DNA from: Subtercola lobariae
Lineage (GTDB): Bacteria > Actinomycetota > Actinomycetes > Actinomycetales > Microbacteriaceae
Assembly: GCF_014640255.1 (NCBI RefSeq)
Contig: NZ_BMGP01000002.1
Location: forward strand, 186,001 to 250,000
Direction of reading: 5' to 3'
DNA length: 64,000 bases
Position 1 is the stretch's first letter, and every line of letters starts with the position of its first letter. The notes under the pieces are model-generated. The model was not told where the DNA came from, made no database searches, and worked only from the letters and a program-made list of their open reading frames with translations. The translations under genes and the position numbers were made by a program. Positions 34,875-42,575 of this stretch are shown here, piece after piece.

Positions 34875-35489
34875 ATGGTGCCCGATGCCCCACAGCTCGA
34901 GACCGCACTGATCGTGTTAGTGCCATTGCGCGTCGAGCATGCGGTCGAAATGCAGAGCGTGCTCGCTGACCCAGCGCTCGGCGAATTCACCGGAGACACG
35001 CCACCGACGCTCGCTGAACTCGAAGCGCGCTATCGGCGGCAGACGCGCGGCCACTCTCCCGACGGCACCTCTCCCGACAGCTACTCCCCCGACGGCACCT
35101 CTCCTGACAGCCACTCCCCCGACGGCATCTCTCCTGACAGCATCGAGCAGTGGCTGAACTGGGTCATAGCCGAACGGCCCGGCAACGCTCTCGTCGGCTT
35201 CGTTCAGGCGACGGTTCGCGAAGTGGATGCCCGTGCCGAACTCGCCTGGGTGGTGGGTACTTCGTGGCAGGGTCGCGGGTACGCGAGCGCGGCGGCGGTG
35301 GCCGTGCTCGAATGGTTGCGGAGCGTCGGCGTGCGCGAGTTCGAAGCGCACATCCACCCCGCGAACCTAGCGTCTGAGCGCGTTGCGAGGCGACTCGGCA
35401 TGCAGCCGACCGCCGAGCTGGTCGACGGCGAGCGGAGGTGGGTCAGAGTGGTTGCTGCGACCGAGCTGGTCGACGGCGAGCGGCGGTAG
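34875..35489 (+). CDS. GNAT acetyltransferase with tandem-repeat insertions
   Basis: ATG 34875 gives 204 residues: LIVLVPLRVEHAVEMQSVL, then an inserted run of three SPDGTSPDSY-like decapeptides, then ELAWVVGTSWQGRGYASAAA (acetyl-CoA loop) and SERVARRLGMQPT. The C-terminus is a duplicated TELVDGERR segment whose second copy ends in a stop. Both oddities come from DNA tandem repeats (35051-35140 and 35413-35555). The catalytic fold seems intact. Confidence 0.85.
   Translation: MVPDAPQLETALIVLVPLRVEHAVEMQSVLADPALGEFTGDTPPTLAELEARYRRQTRGHSPDGTSPDSYSPDGTSPDSHSPDGISPDSIEQWLNWVIAERPGNALVGFVQATVREVDARAELAWVVGTSWQGRGYASAAAVAVLEWLRSVGVREFEAHIHPANLASERVARRLGMQPTAELVDGERRWVRVVAATELVDGERR
35051..35140 (+). 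repeat. Three 30-bp in-frame tandem repeats
   Basis: Units at 35051, 35081 and 35111, each 30 bp (10 codons, S-P-D-G-T-S-P-D-S plus one), differing by one to three bases, inside the GNAT gene. Confidence 0.9.
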
Positions 35490-35555
35490 GTCAGGGTGGT
35501 TGCTGCGACCGACCGGGCTGTCGAGGGCGAGCGCAGTCAAGGCGAGCACGTAGCC
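35413..35555 (+). repeat. 48-bp tandem repeat across the GNAT stop codon
   Basis: Units at 35413 and 35461 are nearly identical; a third from 35509 is degenerate. A TGG in unit 1 is TAG in unit 2, so the duplication sets the end of the protein. Confidence 0.8.
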
Positions 35556-35591
35556 GCCTCGCGGGTTCTCCCTGGTGGCCGTCGCAGCGCG

Positions 35592-36089
35592 TCAGTCGAG
35601 CGCCAGGCGCATGTGCTTCAGGTCGAGCCAGCGGCCGAATTTGAAACCGACAGCCTCGATGGTGCCCGCATCGACGAAGCCGAGATTCTCGTGCAGACGG
35701 ATCGACGCCACATTGCCCGCCTCGATCGCCGCGATCATGGCATGAAAGTCGCTCTTTTTCGCGTCGGCGATCAGAGCGTTCATGAGTTCACGGCCATACC
35801 CACGCCCGGCCTGGTCGGTGCGAACGTAGACCGAATTCTCGATGGTGAAGCGATATCCCTCTTTGGCACGCCACGGGCCGTAGGTGGCATAGCCGAGCAC
35901 CTCATCGCCCTCGGCGGCGACGATGGCGAGCTGCCGAGGCGTTTGATGCTCAGCGAGCCAGGTCTGGCGCTCGGCGAGGGTGGCGAGAGTGTCTGTCCAG
36001 ATCGCGGTGGAGTGCTCGATGGCGTCGTTGTGGATGGCGAGAATTTGCGGTAAATCGGCTTCGACAGCGGTACGAATCTGCATGCTCAC
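35592..36089 (-). CDS. Phosphinothricin-acetyltransferase-like GNAT
   Basis: 165 residues. IRTAVEADLPQILAIHNDAI, TAIWTDTLATLAERQTWL, then VYVRTDQAGRGYGRELMNAL (acetyl-CoA loop) and NVASIRLHENLGFVDAGT match the Pat/Bar/MnaT branch of GNATs, which acetylate amino-acid analogues such as phosphinothricin or methionine sulfoximine. The native substrate is not certain. Confidence 0.9.
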   Translation of the reverse strand: MSMQIRTAVEADLPQILAIHNDAIEHSTAIWTDTLATLAERQTWLAEHQTPRQLAIVAAEGDEVLGYATYGPWRAKEGYRFTIENSVYVRTDQAGRGYGRELMNALIADAKKSDFHAMIAAIEAGNVASIRLHENLGFVDAGTIEAVGFKFGRWLDLKHMRLALD

Positions 36090-36171
36090 GGCCCCTCGAT
36101 CTCGCGGCTGAACGGTGGATCGATTCTATGAGGTGGGCGAGCCCCGGAGGTACCTGGCCCCAGAGATGCGC

Positions 36172-36202
36172 TGACCCCGGGCATCCAGTGGGCCCGGGGT
36201 CA
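36172..36202. repeat. Perfect 11-bp inverted repeat downstream of the hydrolase gene
   Basis: TGACCCCGGGC (36172-36182) and GCCCGGGGTCA (36192-36202), no T run. It contains the same TGACCCCGGGCATCC motif found at 19125-19172 and 57271. Confidence 0.7.
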
Positions 36203-36217
36203 ACGGGAAAGCAGGTG

Positions 36218-36943
36218 CTACTCGCCGACCGCTTCGACCGCCGCGAGAATCGCAGCGAGTGCGACCTCAGGGTGCGACACCATCGAAACGTGCGAGGCCG
36301 CGACCTCGGTGATGGTGGCGTTCGCGCGCTCAGCCATGCTGCGCTGCGTCGCGGGCGGAATCACACGGTCTTCGGTGCCGACAACGGCCCAGACCGGAAT
36401 GGTCTTCCACGATTCCACGGACGAGGGCGAGGTATTCGCGCCGAGCGTGATGGGTCGCTGGCTCGCCACGATAAGCCAGCGGTCGGCCTCGCTTAGGTCT
36501 TGGGCGAACGAGTTGAACACGGTGTCGTGCTTCAAGAACGCCTCAGCATCGCCCTCGGGCGCGCCCGGGTAGCCGACGATGTCGAGAACCGCGGTGGGGT
36601 CTGGCACGTCGAGCGCCGAACCCGAGCCGCCGAGAATCTGGAAGACGGTCTCACCGATCGCAGGGATGAACGCGTCGACATAGACGAGGGCGCGAACGTC
36701 GCCACCTTCGGTTCCGGCGTTCGTGATGACGAACCCGCCGTACGAGTGGCCGACGAGAACAACCGGGCCCGTGGTGCGCTGAGCGATGAACGACGCCACG
36801 TAGGCGGCGTCACCTGCACCGTGCAGCAGGTTCGGCGGGGTCAACACGGTGAAACCTTGCGCCTGCAGTTCGGTCGAGACGGCGTTCCAGCTCGAGCCGT
36901 CGGCCCAGGCACCGTGCACCAATACGATCGTGGGTTTTGCCAT
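36218..36943 (-). CDS. Alpha/beta hydrolase
   Basis: 241 residues. IVLVHGAWADGSSWN is the oxyanion loop, the nucleophile Ser67 sits in VLVGHSYGGFV, an Asp is in VVGTEDRVIPP and the His is in ASHVSMVSHPE. This is the small esterase/haloperoxidase-like group with no signal peptide. Substrate unknown. Confidence 0.9.
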   Translation of the reverse strand: MAKPTIVLVHGAWADGSSWNAVSTELQAQGFTVLTPPNLLHGAGDAAYVASFIAQRTTGPVVLVGHSYGGFVITNAGTEGGDVRALVYVDAFIPAIGETVFQILGGSGSALDVPDPTAVLDIVGYPGAPEGDAEAFLKHDTVFNSFAQDLSEADRWLIVASQRPITLGANTSPSSVESWKTIPVWAVVGTEDRVIPPATQRSMAERANATITEVAASHVSMVSHPEVALAAILAAVEAVGE

Positions 36944-37049
36944 TGTCGTTTCCCTTTTTTTGGCGTGAGTGAGTGCGATGTGGCCGTGAGAGCGCGGCCA
37001 CCACTCGGGAGCTTACGCCCGGCCGGTCAGGCCGCGATAGGTTCGAGTC

Positions 37050-37982
37050 ATGCGACTAGGCGTTCTCGACATTGGTTCGAATACCGTTCATCTGCTGTTA
37101 GTCGATGCGCACCCCGGAGCACGCCCGATTCCATTCGGTTCGCACAAGCGGGCGCTGCAGCTCGTGGCCTATCTCGATGCCGATGGCGCCATCAACGAGG
37201 CCGGCCAGCGCGAACTCATCGACTTCATCGGCGAGGCGGCGGAGTTCGCTCGCACCAACGAGGCCGAAGATCTGCTGGCGTTCGCCACCTCTGCGATTCG
37301 CGAGTCGGCCAACGGCGTCGAGGTGCTCGCCCGGGTGTATGCCGAAACCGGAATACGTCTCGAAGAACTCAGCGGGCCCGACGAGGCCGCCGCTACGTTT
37401 CTGGCGGTTCGGCGGTGGTACGGCTGGGGGTCGGGCAACATTCTCAACCTCGACATCGGCGGTGGTTCGTTCGAGCTCGCCATGGGTGCCGACGAGCATC
37501 CTGAGCTTGCTGTTTCTGTACCTCTCGGTGCTGGCCGGCTCACCTGGGACCACCTCGAAGCCGACCCGCCCACCGCGAAAAGCGTGAAGGCTGCGCGCAA
37601 ATACATTCGCGCCACCCTCGCCGAGCCCATTGCGGCGTTCGCCGAGCTCGAGCCTGCAACCATCGTGGCCGCGACGTCGAAGTCGTTCCGCTCGCTGGCC
37701 CGCATCACGGGTGCCGCGCCGCGAGCCGCCGGGCCCTACGTGAAGCGTGAGCTTCGCCTGAGCGACCTCACCCTCTGGTCGAGCCGGCTCGCCGCCATGT
37801 CATCGGCTGACCGAGCCGAACTGCCCGGGGTGTCGGATGTTCGGGCCAAGCAGTTGCTCGCCGCCGCGCTCGTGGCGGAGGAGGCCATGGCAGGGCTCGG
37901 CGTCGACGTTCTGCAGATCTGCCCCTGGGCGCTGCGCGAGGGCCTCATTCTGCGGCGCTTCGACCACCTGCAGTCGGCCTGA
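37050..37982 (+). CDS. Ppx/GppA family phosphatase
   Basis: 310 residues of the ASKHA fold: LGVLDIGSNTVHLLLVDA (phosphate 1), AFATSAIRESANG, GPDEAAATFLAVRRW and NILNLDIGGGSFELAMG (phosphate 2), the order of exopolyphosphatase/ppGppase enzymes (PF02541). The short form without the C-terminal domain is common in Actinobacteria. It acts on polyphosphate and/or pppGpp. Confidence 0.92.
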   Translation: MRLGVLDIGSNTVHLLLVDAHPGARPIPFGSHKRALQLVAYLDADGAINEAGQRELIDFIGEAAEFARTNEAEDLLAFATSAIRESANGVEVLARVYAETGIRLEELSGPDEAAATFLAVRRWYGWGSGNILNLDIGGGSFELAMGADEHPELAVSVPLGAGRLTWDHLEADPPTAKSVKAARKYIRATLAEPIAAFAELEPATIVAATSKSFRSLARITGAAPRAAGPYVKRELRLSDLTLWSSRLAAMSSADRAELPGVSDVRAKQLLAAALVAEEAMAGLGVDVLQICPWALREGLILRRFDHLQSA

Positions 37983-38019
37983 GCGCTGCCGCCGCCGCTC
38001 AGGGGCGTCTGCTGCGACG

Positions 38020-38065
38020 TTTGCGGACGAGAGCGACCGCCCCGGCTATCGCTCTCGTCCGCAAA
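38020..38065. repeat. 17-bp perfect inverted repeat after ppx
   Basis: TTTGCGGACGAGAGCGA (38020-38036) and its exact complement (38049-38065) around a 12-base loop, about 40 bp beyond the ppx stop. There is no T run. The remainder of 37983-38449 contains only a weak ORF (38148-38375). Confidence 0.85.
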
Positions 38066-38147
38066 GCTCGCGCTCACGCAGCAGGCCGCGCTCGCTGGTT
38101 CGCGCCTTCAAGCTCGTCACCACGAGCATGTCGACCTCATCGTCATT

Positions 38148-38375
38148 GTGATTCGTCGTGCCTTACCCGCGCTCACCGAGCGCGACTGCGTCGACACCAT
38201 CGCTGCGGCCACATCGCTGTCGGGAGCGCTCTTTCAGATGGCAACACCCAGCGCCGAAATAGCGGAGCTCTACCGCAGTGACCCGCGACTCTCGCCCGTG
38301 GTAATCGATGTCGAGCCCCGGGTGGCGCGGATGCTCGGTGCGATGCTCGCCGGGTTCGTCGCTTCGGCGGGGTGA
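38148..38375 (+). CDS. Doubtful small ORF
   Basis: A GTG at 38148 opens 75 codons with chromosomal-looking codon use (MIRRALPALTERDCVDTI start, VIDVEPRVARMLGAMLAGF end). There is no clear ribosome site and no recognised family. It could be a remnant of a larger gene. Confidence 0.3.
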   Translation: MIRRALPALTERDCVDTIAAATSLSGALFQMATPSAEIAELYRSDPRLSPVVIDVEPRVARMLGAMLAGFVASAG

Positions 38376-38449
38376 CGTGGGTCACGAGCATCCACTCGTC
38401 CATGAGCAGGAGCACCCGCAGCCCATGACTAGAATGAGTTGTTCGATCT

Positions 38450-38525
38450 GCCGGCGTGGCGCAATTGGTAGCGCACCGCTCTTGTAAAGCGGGGGTTGCG
38501 GGTTCAAGTCCCGCCGCCGGCCCCA
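38450..38525 (+). tRNA. tRNA-Thr (anticodon TGT), with encoded CCA
   Basis: Acceptor GCCGGCG/CGCCGGC, D stem GCGC/GCGC, anticodon stem CCGCT/AGCGG with loop CTTGTAA (TGT, reads ACA), T arm with TTCAAGT, CCA encoded. Confidence 0.95.
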
Positions 38526-38557
38526 CACCCCTCTGCCAGAGACGGGCGAGAGAAGTC

Positions 38558-38851
38558 ATGGATGAAGTGAGCTTCGCGCGCCCTCGTGGCACTACGGTGG
38601 CCAGCGGGGCGGGCCTCGAGGTCGCTGCGGTTTTGTGGTCGCTGGGTGTTGTTAGTGCTCGAACTGGCTACACCCTGACCGTGGCCCGATTCATGTCGAG
38701 GCTCGGCCCGGAATTGGTCATGCCTGCCTCGGTGTTTCTCCTCGGGGCCGTCTACGTCTCGTACCGACTCGTCGCCCTTCGTATCGGCGCCGAGAGGTCT
38801 TGCTGCAGTGCAAGATTCACCCCAACGGAGGCTGCGCGCGAACCGCCCTGA
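38558..38851 (+). CDS. Possible small membrane protein
   Basis: ATG 38558, just after the tRNA, opens 97 codons: two hydrophobic stretches (GLEVAAVLWSLGVVSARTGY and PASVFLLGAVYVSYRLVAL) and a Cys-containing tail. No ribosome site is obvious and no family is known. The frame also runs backwards through the tRNA, so chance is possible. Confidence 0.35.
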   Translation: MDEVSFARPRGTTVASGAGLEVAAVLWSLGVVSARTGYTLTVARFMSRLGPELVMPASVFLLGAVYVSYRLVALRIGAERSCCSARFTPTEAAREPP

Positions 38852-38937
38852 CACGCGAGATTTGCCGGGGGCCGGTGGACCCGCTCGCCATACTCGCCGT
38901 CGCCGGGCGGCTGCGCCGGGCGCGTAAGCTCGACGCC

Positions 38938-39555
38938 ATGATGAGCAATCAGCGCCTCGAACCGCTGCTCGAGCAGTACGACTGGGCGACCGAGCGGCTG
39001 CTCACTCGCCTCGCCGGGCCCACCAGCAACTCGGGCGACGGGCGCGATGTCGAAGTGCCGGTGCTGACTGACGCCGAATACCTCTGGGAGCCGGTCGACG
39101 GCTGCTGGTCGGTGCGCAGGCGCGCCGATGGCCCCGGGCCCGGTGCAACGAAGCTCATCGGCGCGGGCGAGTGGGGCCGCGACGGCTCACCCGAAAGCCC
39201 GTGGCCGCCGCCCTTCACCACCATCGCGTGGCGACTCGACCACCTCACCGAGACGCTGTTGGGCCGGGCGAGCCACTTCGGAGGCGACCGGATGTTCGAC
39301 CGCACGACATACGAATCGCGACCAGATGCGGCCGGTGCTATCGAGAGGTTTCGCGAGGCCGCCGCCGACTGGCGCCAGGCGCTGCTCAGCATCGACGAGG
39401 CTGACTACGACCGAACCGGGCTCAGCAGCTACCCCTATGGCAGCGACTCGGAGGAGACGTTTTCGACAATCGTGTGGTGGGAAAACCAAGAGATTCTGCA
39501 CCACGGAGCCGAAATCGCGCTACTGCGCGACCTCTACGCTCGCCGCACTCGCTAG
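38938..39555 (+). CDS. DinB-superfamily protein
   Basis: From ATG 38938, 205 residues. EQYDWATERLLTRLAG, TTIAWRLDHLTETLLGR with a metal-type His, and WWENQEILHHGAEIALLRDLY with further His match the DinB/mycothiol-dependent four-helix group (PF12867 type). Members are thiol-dependent enzymes or detoxification proteins; activity is not predictable. Confidence 0.85.
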   Translation: MMSNQRLEPLLEQYDWATERLLTRLAGPTSNSGDGRDVEVPVLTDAEYLWEPVDGCWSVRRRADGPGPGATKLIGAGEWGRDGSPESPWPPPFTTIAWRLDHLTETLLGRASHFGGDRMFDRTTYESRPDAAGAIERFREAAADWRQALLSIDEADYDRTGLSSYPYGSDSEETFSTIVWWENQEILHHGAEIALLRDLYARRTR

Positions 39556-39612
39556 CACTCGCTAGCATTCGCTAGCCGCGATGACCAACACGCGAAAGAC
39601 CGAGGGTAGGTT

Positions 39613-39834
39613 GTGAACATGAATAGTCGTGGTGGTCGAATCGTGATGGTGGTCGTCGGCGTGATCGCTCTGATCGTGGGCGCCGTATTCGCCGGGCAAG
39701 GCGCAAACGTCATTCCGGGCAGCTCCATGACGGGTGAACGCATGTGGTTGTACATCGGAGTCGTTGTTGCGGTGGTCGGCATCGTTCTCATTGTGCTCGG
39801 CGTGCGCCGACCACGGCGGCCGAACGAGAGCTAG
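39613..39834 (+). CDS. Small two-helix membrane protein
   Basis: 73 residues from GTG 39613 (or ATG 39619). Two membrane helices (IVMVVVGVIALIVGAVFAG; YIGVVVAVVGIVLIVLGV) flank a short polar loop, with a basic tail RRPRRPNES. The 3' end overlaps that of the convergent gene by 4 bp. Confidence 0.7.
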   Translation: MNMNSRGGRIVMVVVGVIALIVGAVFAGQGANVIPGSSMTGERMWLYIGVVVAVVGIVLIVLGVRRPRRPNES

Positions 39835-40364
39835 TCCCAGTCGAGGTAGTCTTCGATCGCCCAGGCCGTTTCGCCGGCACGCGTCTCGGGGAAGCGATGG
39901 CCCCCGCCGGGAATGGTGACCACACTCACGACGCCTGGAGCTGAATCTCTCAGGGCATCCCCGTTGGCCGACGGCGTGGTCTCGTCGTCGCTCGCCTGCA
40001 CGACAAGCACCGGAATGCCGCCCGACAGCTCTGGAGCACCTGCTTCCACGCCGAGCAGCAACACGCCATTCACGCGTTCGTGCGTTTCGAGTGCTGCCGC
40101 GCGCGCCACGACTCCCCCGGTGCCGTGGCCGCCGATCCAGGCATCGGCGATGTCGAGGTGATCGAGAACGGCAAAGACGTCTGCGGCCGTGCCGGTCTGC
40201 AAGCGCACGACACGAAAGTCTGCCGCCGAGACCAAATGCGAGAGCGTCGCAAGACTCTCGAGCTCAGCGCCGCTGTCGATCACGAGTGCGACGGCGGGGC
40301 CGGCCCCTTCAACGGCGAAGGCGATCTCACGGCCATCCGCCTCGAAGATCTGCTTGTCGGTCAT
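39831..40364 (-). CDS. Alpha/beta-hydrolase-fold protein lacking the nucleophile serine
   Basis: 177 residues. The fold is recognisable (FEADGREIAFAVEGAGP, VLDHLDIADAWIGGHGTGG, PVLVVQASDDETTP, then GGGHRFPETRAGETAWAI). The nucleophile elbow reads G-H-G-T-G-G, so glycine 81 replaces the serine of GHSxGG. The late His is present. It is shorter than active family members (about 250), with the lid region missing. It is probably non-hydrolytic, perhaps a binding protein or a decaying gene. Confidence 0.75.
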   Translation of the reverse strand: MTDKQIFEADGREIAFAVEGAGPAVALVIDSGAELESLATLSHLVSAADFRVVRLQTGTAADVFAVLDHLDIADAWIGGHGTGGVVARAAALETHERVNGVLLLGVEAGAPELSGGIPVLVVQASDDETTPSANGDALRDSAPGVVSVVTIPGGGHRFPETRAGETAWAIEDYLDWD

Positions 40365-40531
40365 CCCGCTCCCATTCGATTTTCGGTGCGAGGCAAACGA
40401 GCACAGGCACCGAGAAAGGATATACGAGCGAGCGTGGGGCAGACTGACGCCGCGGCTGTCGTGCCAGCATGGGAGCGTGCGACGGCTCGATGAGCGAGCA
40501 ACGAAACACGCCGAGATGCAAAGGAGCAGTC

Positions 40532-41707
40532 ATGGCCTTCGGTGACTATCAGAACGAGATCTACTTCGGTGGCTTGCGCGGAAGCGTGCCACCGTATCCC
40601 GTGGCGTTCGCGGCATTAGAACTCACCGCTGAAGCAGCTCTGCCGACGTCGGTCTGGTCGTACGTCGCCGGCGGCGCGGGCGACGAGCGTACCCAGCGAG
40701 CCAACGTCGAGGCGTTCGCCCGGTGGGGCATCGTGCCGCGGATGCTCGTGGGCGCCACCGAGCGCGACCTCTCTGTCGATCTGTTCGGCATACAGTTGCC
40801 CTCCCCGATCTTTCTGGCGCCCGTGGGGGTTGTGGGTATCGCCGCTCAAGACGGTCACGGCGACCTGGCTGCGGCTCGAGCATCCGCTGCCACCGGCGTG
40901 ACGATGATCGCCTCAACACTGTCAGAAGACCCGCTGGAGGCGGTGGGCGATGCACTCGGCGAAACGCCAGGGCTCTTTCAGTTGTACACACCGAAAGACC
41001 GAGACCTCGCCGCCAGCCTGGTTTCTCGCGCCGAGGCGGCAGGGTACAAGGCGATCGTGGTCACCCTTGACACGTGGATGACCGGGTGGCGGCCGCGCGA
41101 CCTGACCACCGCAAACTTTCCGCAGCTGAGAGGCGCGGCGCTGGCGAACTACGTGACAGACCCGGTATTCCGAGCCGCTCTGCCCGAGTCATCGCGAAAT
41201 GACCCGAGGGCGATCGTTGAGCAGTGGGCTAGCGTCTTCGGCAACCCACTGACTTGGGCGGATTTGCCGTGGCTGCGGTCGCTGACGACACTTCCGATCA
41301 TCCTCAAAGGCATTTGCGCAGCCGACGACGCGCGACGTGCCATCGATGTCGGCATCGACGGCATCTACGTCTCGAATCACGGCGGCCGGCAGGCCAACGG
41401 GGGTCTGCCCGCTCTCGACATGCTGCCAGACGTGGTCGCGGCCGTGGCGGGGTGCGTGCCCGTATTGTTCGACTCCGGCGTGCGTTCCGGAAGCGATGTT
41501 GTCATCGCTTTGGCCATGGGGGCAACCGCGGTCGGCATCGGCCGCCCGTACGTTTACGGGGTCGCTGTCGGTGGAACCGCGGGGGTCATCCACGTTCTCC
41601 GCTCGATTCTCGCCGAGGCAGACCTGCTCATGGGCGTCAACGGCCTTCCCACTATCGCGTCGCTCCGAACGGCCGACCTGCGCCGTGTGGGAGCCTTGAG
41701 CGACTGA
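40532..41707 (+). CDS. FMN-dependent alpha-hydroxy-acid oxidase, lactate 2-monooxygenase-like
   Basis: ATG 40532 has AAGGAG seven bases upstream and is preferred to an in-frame ATG at 40490. The 391-residue TIM barrel shows FFGL-type opening NEIYFGGL, PIFLAPVGVVGIAAQDGHGD, LFQLYTPKDRDLA, VTLDTWMTGWRPRDL, ILKGICAADDARRA, the catalytic SNHGGRQANGG and GIGRPYVYGVAVGG. The long LDTWMTGWRPRDL loop is that of lactate 2-monooxygenases/oxidases rather than glycolate oxidase. It oxidises L-lactate or a similar 2-hydroxy acid. The YCII gene follows. Confidence 0.88.
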   Translation: MAFGDYQNEIYFGGLRGSVPPYPVAFAALELTAEAALPTSVWSYVAGGAGDERTQRANVEAFARWGIVPRMLVGATERDLSVDLFGIQLPSPIFLAPVGVVGIAAQDGHGDLAAARASAATGVTMIASTLSEDPLEAVGDALGETPGLFQLYTPKDRDLAASLVSRAEAAGYKAIVVTLDTWMTGWRPRDLTTANFPQLRGAALANYVTDPVFRAALPESSRNDPRAIVEQWASVFGNPLTWADLPWLRSLTTLPIILKGICAADDARRAIDVGIDGIYVSNHGGRQANGGLPALDMLPDVVAAVAGCVPVLFDSGVRSGSDVVIALAMGATAVGIGRPYVYGVAVGGTAGVIHVLRSILAEADLLMGVNGLPTIASLRTADLRRVGALSD

Positions 41708-41778
41708 TCCGACCTGAGCCTCGATGTCGGCGGCTCAGCGAGCTAAGCGAAGACCTCACGCGAAAGGATGCCCTCCAC

Positions 41779-42120
41779 ATGTCGTTCTACCTGATTTCCT
41801 TCCCCAGTTCGGCCATGACTGTCGACGAGTCGGAGCTCGCCGAAGCGAGCCGTGACAGCCACGCCGTAATCGCCGAAATGAAGGCTGCCGGTGTCTACCG
41901 ATTCGGCGGCGGCATCGACGAAAGCGTCGCCGCAGTGCACGTGGCCGCCGACGGCACGCTGAGCGAGCAGACCTATCCGCAGAGCCGTGAACTCAACGGC
42001 GGAATGACCATCATCGAGGTCGCCACTCGCGAAGAAGCCCTTGACTGGACTCGGCGAATGACGGTCGGCTGCCACACCGTGCAGGAGCTTCGCGAGTTCA
42101 TGTACGACCCCGAAATCTAA
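41779..42120 (+). CDS. YCII-related domain protein
   Basis: ATG 41779, 113 residues. FYLISFPSSAMTVDESEL, SHAVIAEMKAAGVYRFGGG and GMTIIEVATREEALDWTRR fit the YCII-related family (PF03795), small dimeric proteins with a conserved His-Asp pair. Function unknown; it follows the oxidase gene by 71 bp on the same strand. Confidence 0.8.
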   Translation: MSFYLISFPSSAMTVDESELAEASRDSHAVIAEMKAAGVYRFGGGIDESVAAVHVAADGTLSEQTYPQSRELNGGMTIIEVATREEALDWTRRMTVGCHTVQELREFMYDPEI

Positions 42121-42179
42121 CCGCCCGAGCGATTTCGCGTTTTCGGCCCATCCTGCATAATTGGCCCATGAAGGCATCC

Positions 42180-42209
42180 ACCGACCGCTTGAGGGCCGTA
42201 GCGGTCGGT
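42180..42209. repeat. 10-bp perfect inverted repeat upstream of the LysM gene
   Basis: ACCGACCGCT, ten-base loop, AGCGGTCGGT. It lies 40 bp before the LysM gene and 60 bp after the YCII gene; there is no T run. Confidence 0.65.
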
Positions 42210-42249
42210 CGAGGCGATCGACGCCGTTGCGCCTGGCGAAAACATACCG

Positions 42250-42534
42250 GTGATGCCTGAACCGGTCTACATACTCGACGTACTGCACACATCGGTCGAC
42301 GAGGCGAAGACGGGCGCCGAGGGATCCGTGACCACCGACGCCAACGGAGCCCTGCACTACACCATCACCACCGGAGACTCAGCACTAGCTATCGCCGACC
42401 GTTTCAGAGTAGACACAACCGACCTTCACATCAGCCGCTGCAACGGATTTCTCGATCTCCAGCCCGGCGATGTTCTCGACGGGCGCTTCACGACGTACGC
42501 CGACGTTCACGCTCCCTACCCCGTGTGCTACTAG
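42250..42534 (+). CDS. Small LysM-domain protein without signal peptide
   Basis: GTG 42250 or ATG 42253, 94 residues. HYTITTGDSALAIADRFRVD and LQPGDVLDGRF form one LysM peptidoglycan-binding domain at the C-terminal half. No signal peptide is seen in front. A frame at 42168-42254 upstream is in a different register, so a frameshift hiding the N-terminus is possible but unproven. Confidence 0.7.
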   Translation: MMPEPVYILDVLHTSVDEAKTGAEGSVTTDANGALHYTITTGDSALAIADRFRVDTTDLHISRCNGFLDLQPGDVLDGRFTTYADVHAPYPVCY

Positions 42535-42575
42535 CCCGTGCACCGAGCATCCGTAGCCCGACGCTCGCGCCCACG

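Noticed and set aside
38456-38851. A frame running through tRNA-Thr into the following ORF
   Set aside because: The first third is the tRNA itself; only the part from ATG 38558 could be real and is listed with low confidence.
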